From: Sulfuritalea sp.
GTDB taxonomy: Bacteria > Pseudomonadota > Gammaproteobacteria > Burkholderiales > Rhodocyclaceae
Length of the DNA: 5,519 nucleotides
Direction: 5' to 3'
NCBI GenBank assembly: GCA_026399445.1
Contig: JAPLRA010000268.1
Location: 1-5,519, forward strand
This document shows positions 5,427 to 5,519 of the stretch, piece after piece. The notes beneath the pieces are model-generated. The model was not told the DNA's origin. It saw nothing but the letters and a program-made list of their open reading frames with translations, and searched no databases. How positions within the stretch are numbered: the first letter of the stretch is position 1; each line of letters begins with the position of its first letter. The translations under genes and the position numbers were made by a program.

Positions 5427-5519
5427 TCAGCCTGCTACCGTAATTGGACCTTTGGTGTTTGCCGCAACTTTGAATTTCTCGAATATGTCGAGGGAGCCGG
5501 CAAGTTCCTTCTTGATGTC
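5427..5519 (-). CDS. dctP: C-terminus of a probable TRAP solute-binding protein, DctP (5' part outside window)
   Basis: The minus strand is open from the right edge for 30 codons to a TGA at 5429-5427, reading DIKKELAGSLDIFEKFKVAA and then NTKGPITVAG. The fragment is too short and variable for a family call from motifs. The assignment rests on position: it lies directly upstream of dctQ and dctM in the same direction, where TRAP operons carry the periplasmic binding protein, and it ends 57 nt before dctQ with a stem-loop between. An unrelated upstream gene is possible. Confidence 0.55.
   Translation of the reverse strand, partial: DIKKELAGSLDIFEKFKVAANTKGPITVAG

Overview
The window reads as one strand of a proteobacterial accessory catabolic locus. 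All apparently functional genes lie on the minus strand. From right to left (their direction of transcription) they are: the tail of a probable TRAP solute-binding protein (dctP), the small TRAP permease gene dctQ, the large permease gene dctM, a stretch of broken genes, an intact GMC-family flavin oxidoreductase, and an aldo/keto reductase with a Tat signal peptide that runs off the left edge. High GC with G/C-rich third positions in the left half, the TRAP system, the Tat-exported AKR and the BKACE/SDR/GMC gene set suggest a betaproteobacterium, perhaps Burkholderiales. This is an inference from style, not a marker gene.

Region by region: 1-899, AKR (3' end missing). 900-1287, non-coding, with a candidate AKR promoter, an overlapping inverted repeat and two other inverted repeats. 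1288-2895, complete GMC oxidoreductase. 2903 to about 3030, C-terminal remnant of a short-chain dehydrogenase (SDR) on the minus strand. About 3035-3369, C-terminal remnant of a BKACE-family (DUF849) enzyme on the plus strand, with a frameshift near its end. 3370-3575, non-coding, with weak terminator candidates from both sides. 3576-4835, intact dctM. 4854-5369, dctQ with an in-frame TAA at codon 116. 5370-5426, intercistronic stem-loop. 5427-5519, last 30 residues of the probable dctP.

How the parts fit: the TRAP system would import an organic acid or similar small anion. The GMC enzyme would oxidise an alcohol, and the lost SDR was probably its operon partner because only 7 nt separate the SDR stop from the GMC start. 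BKACE enzymes cleave beta-keto acids with acetyl-CoA. Together these suggest a former uptake-and-oxidation locus, but the substrate cannot be read from the sequence.

The most notable signal is decay and rearrangement. Two gene remnants of opposite orientation, each missing its 5' part, meet at about 3030. The BKACE remnant also carries a frameshift, and dctQ has a premature stop after which its reading frame continues perfectly to the expected C-terminus. I see no new defence, mobile or RNA system here.
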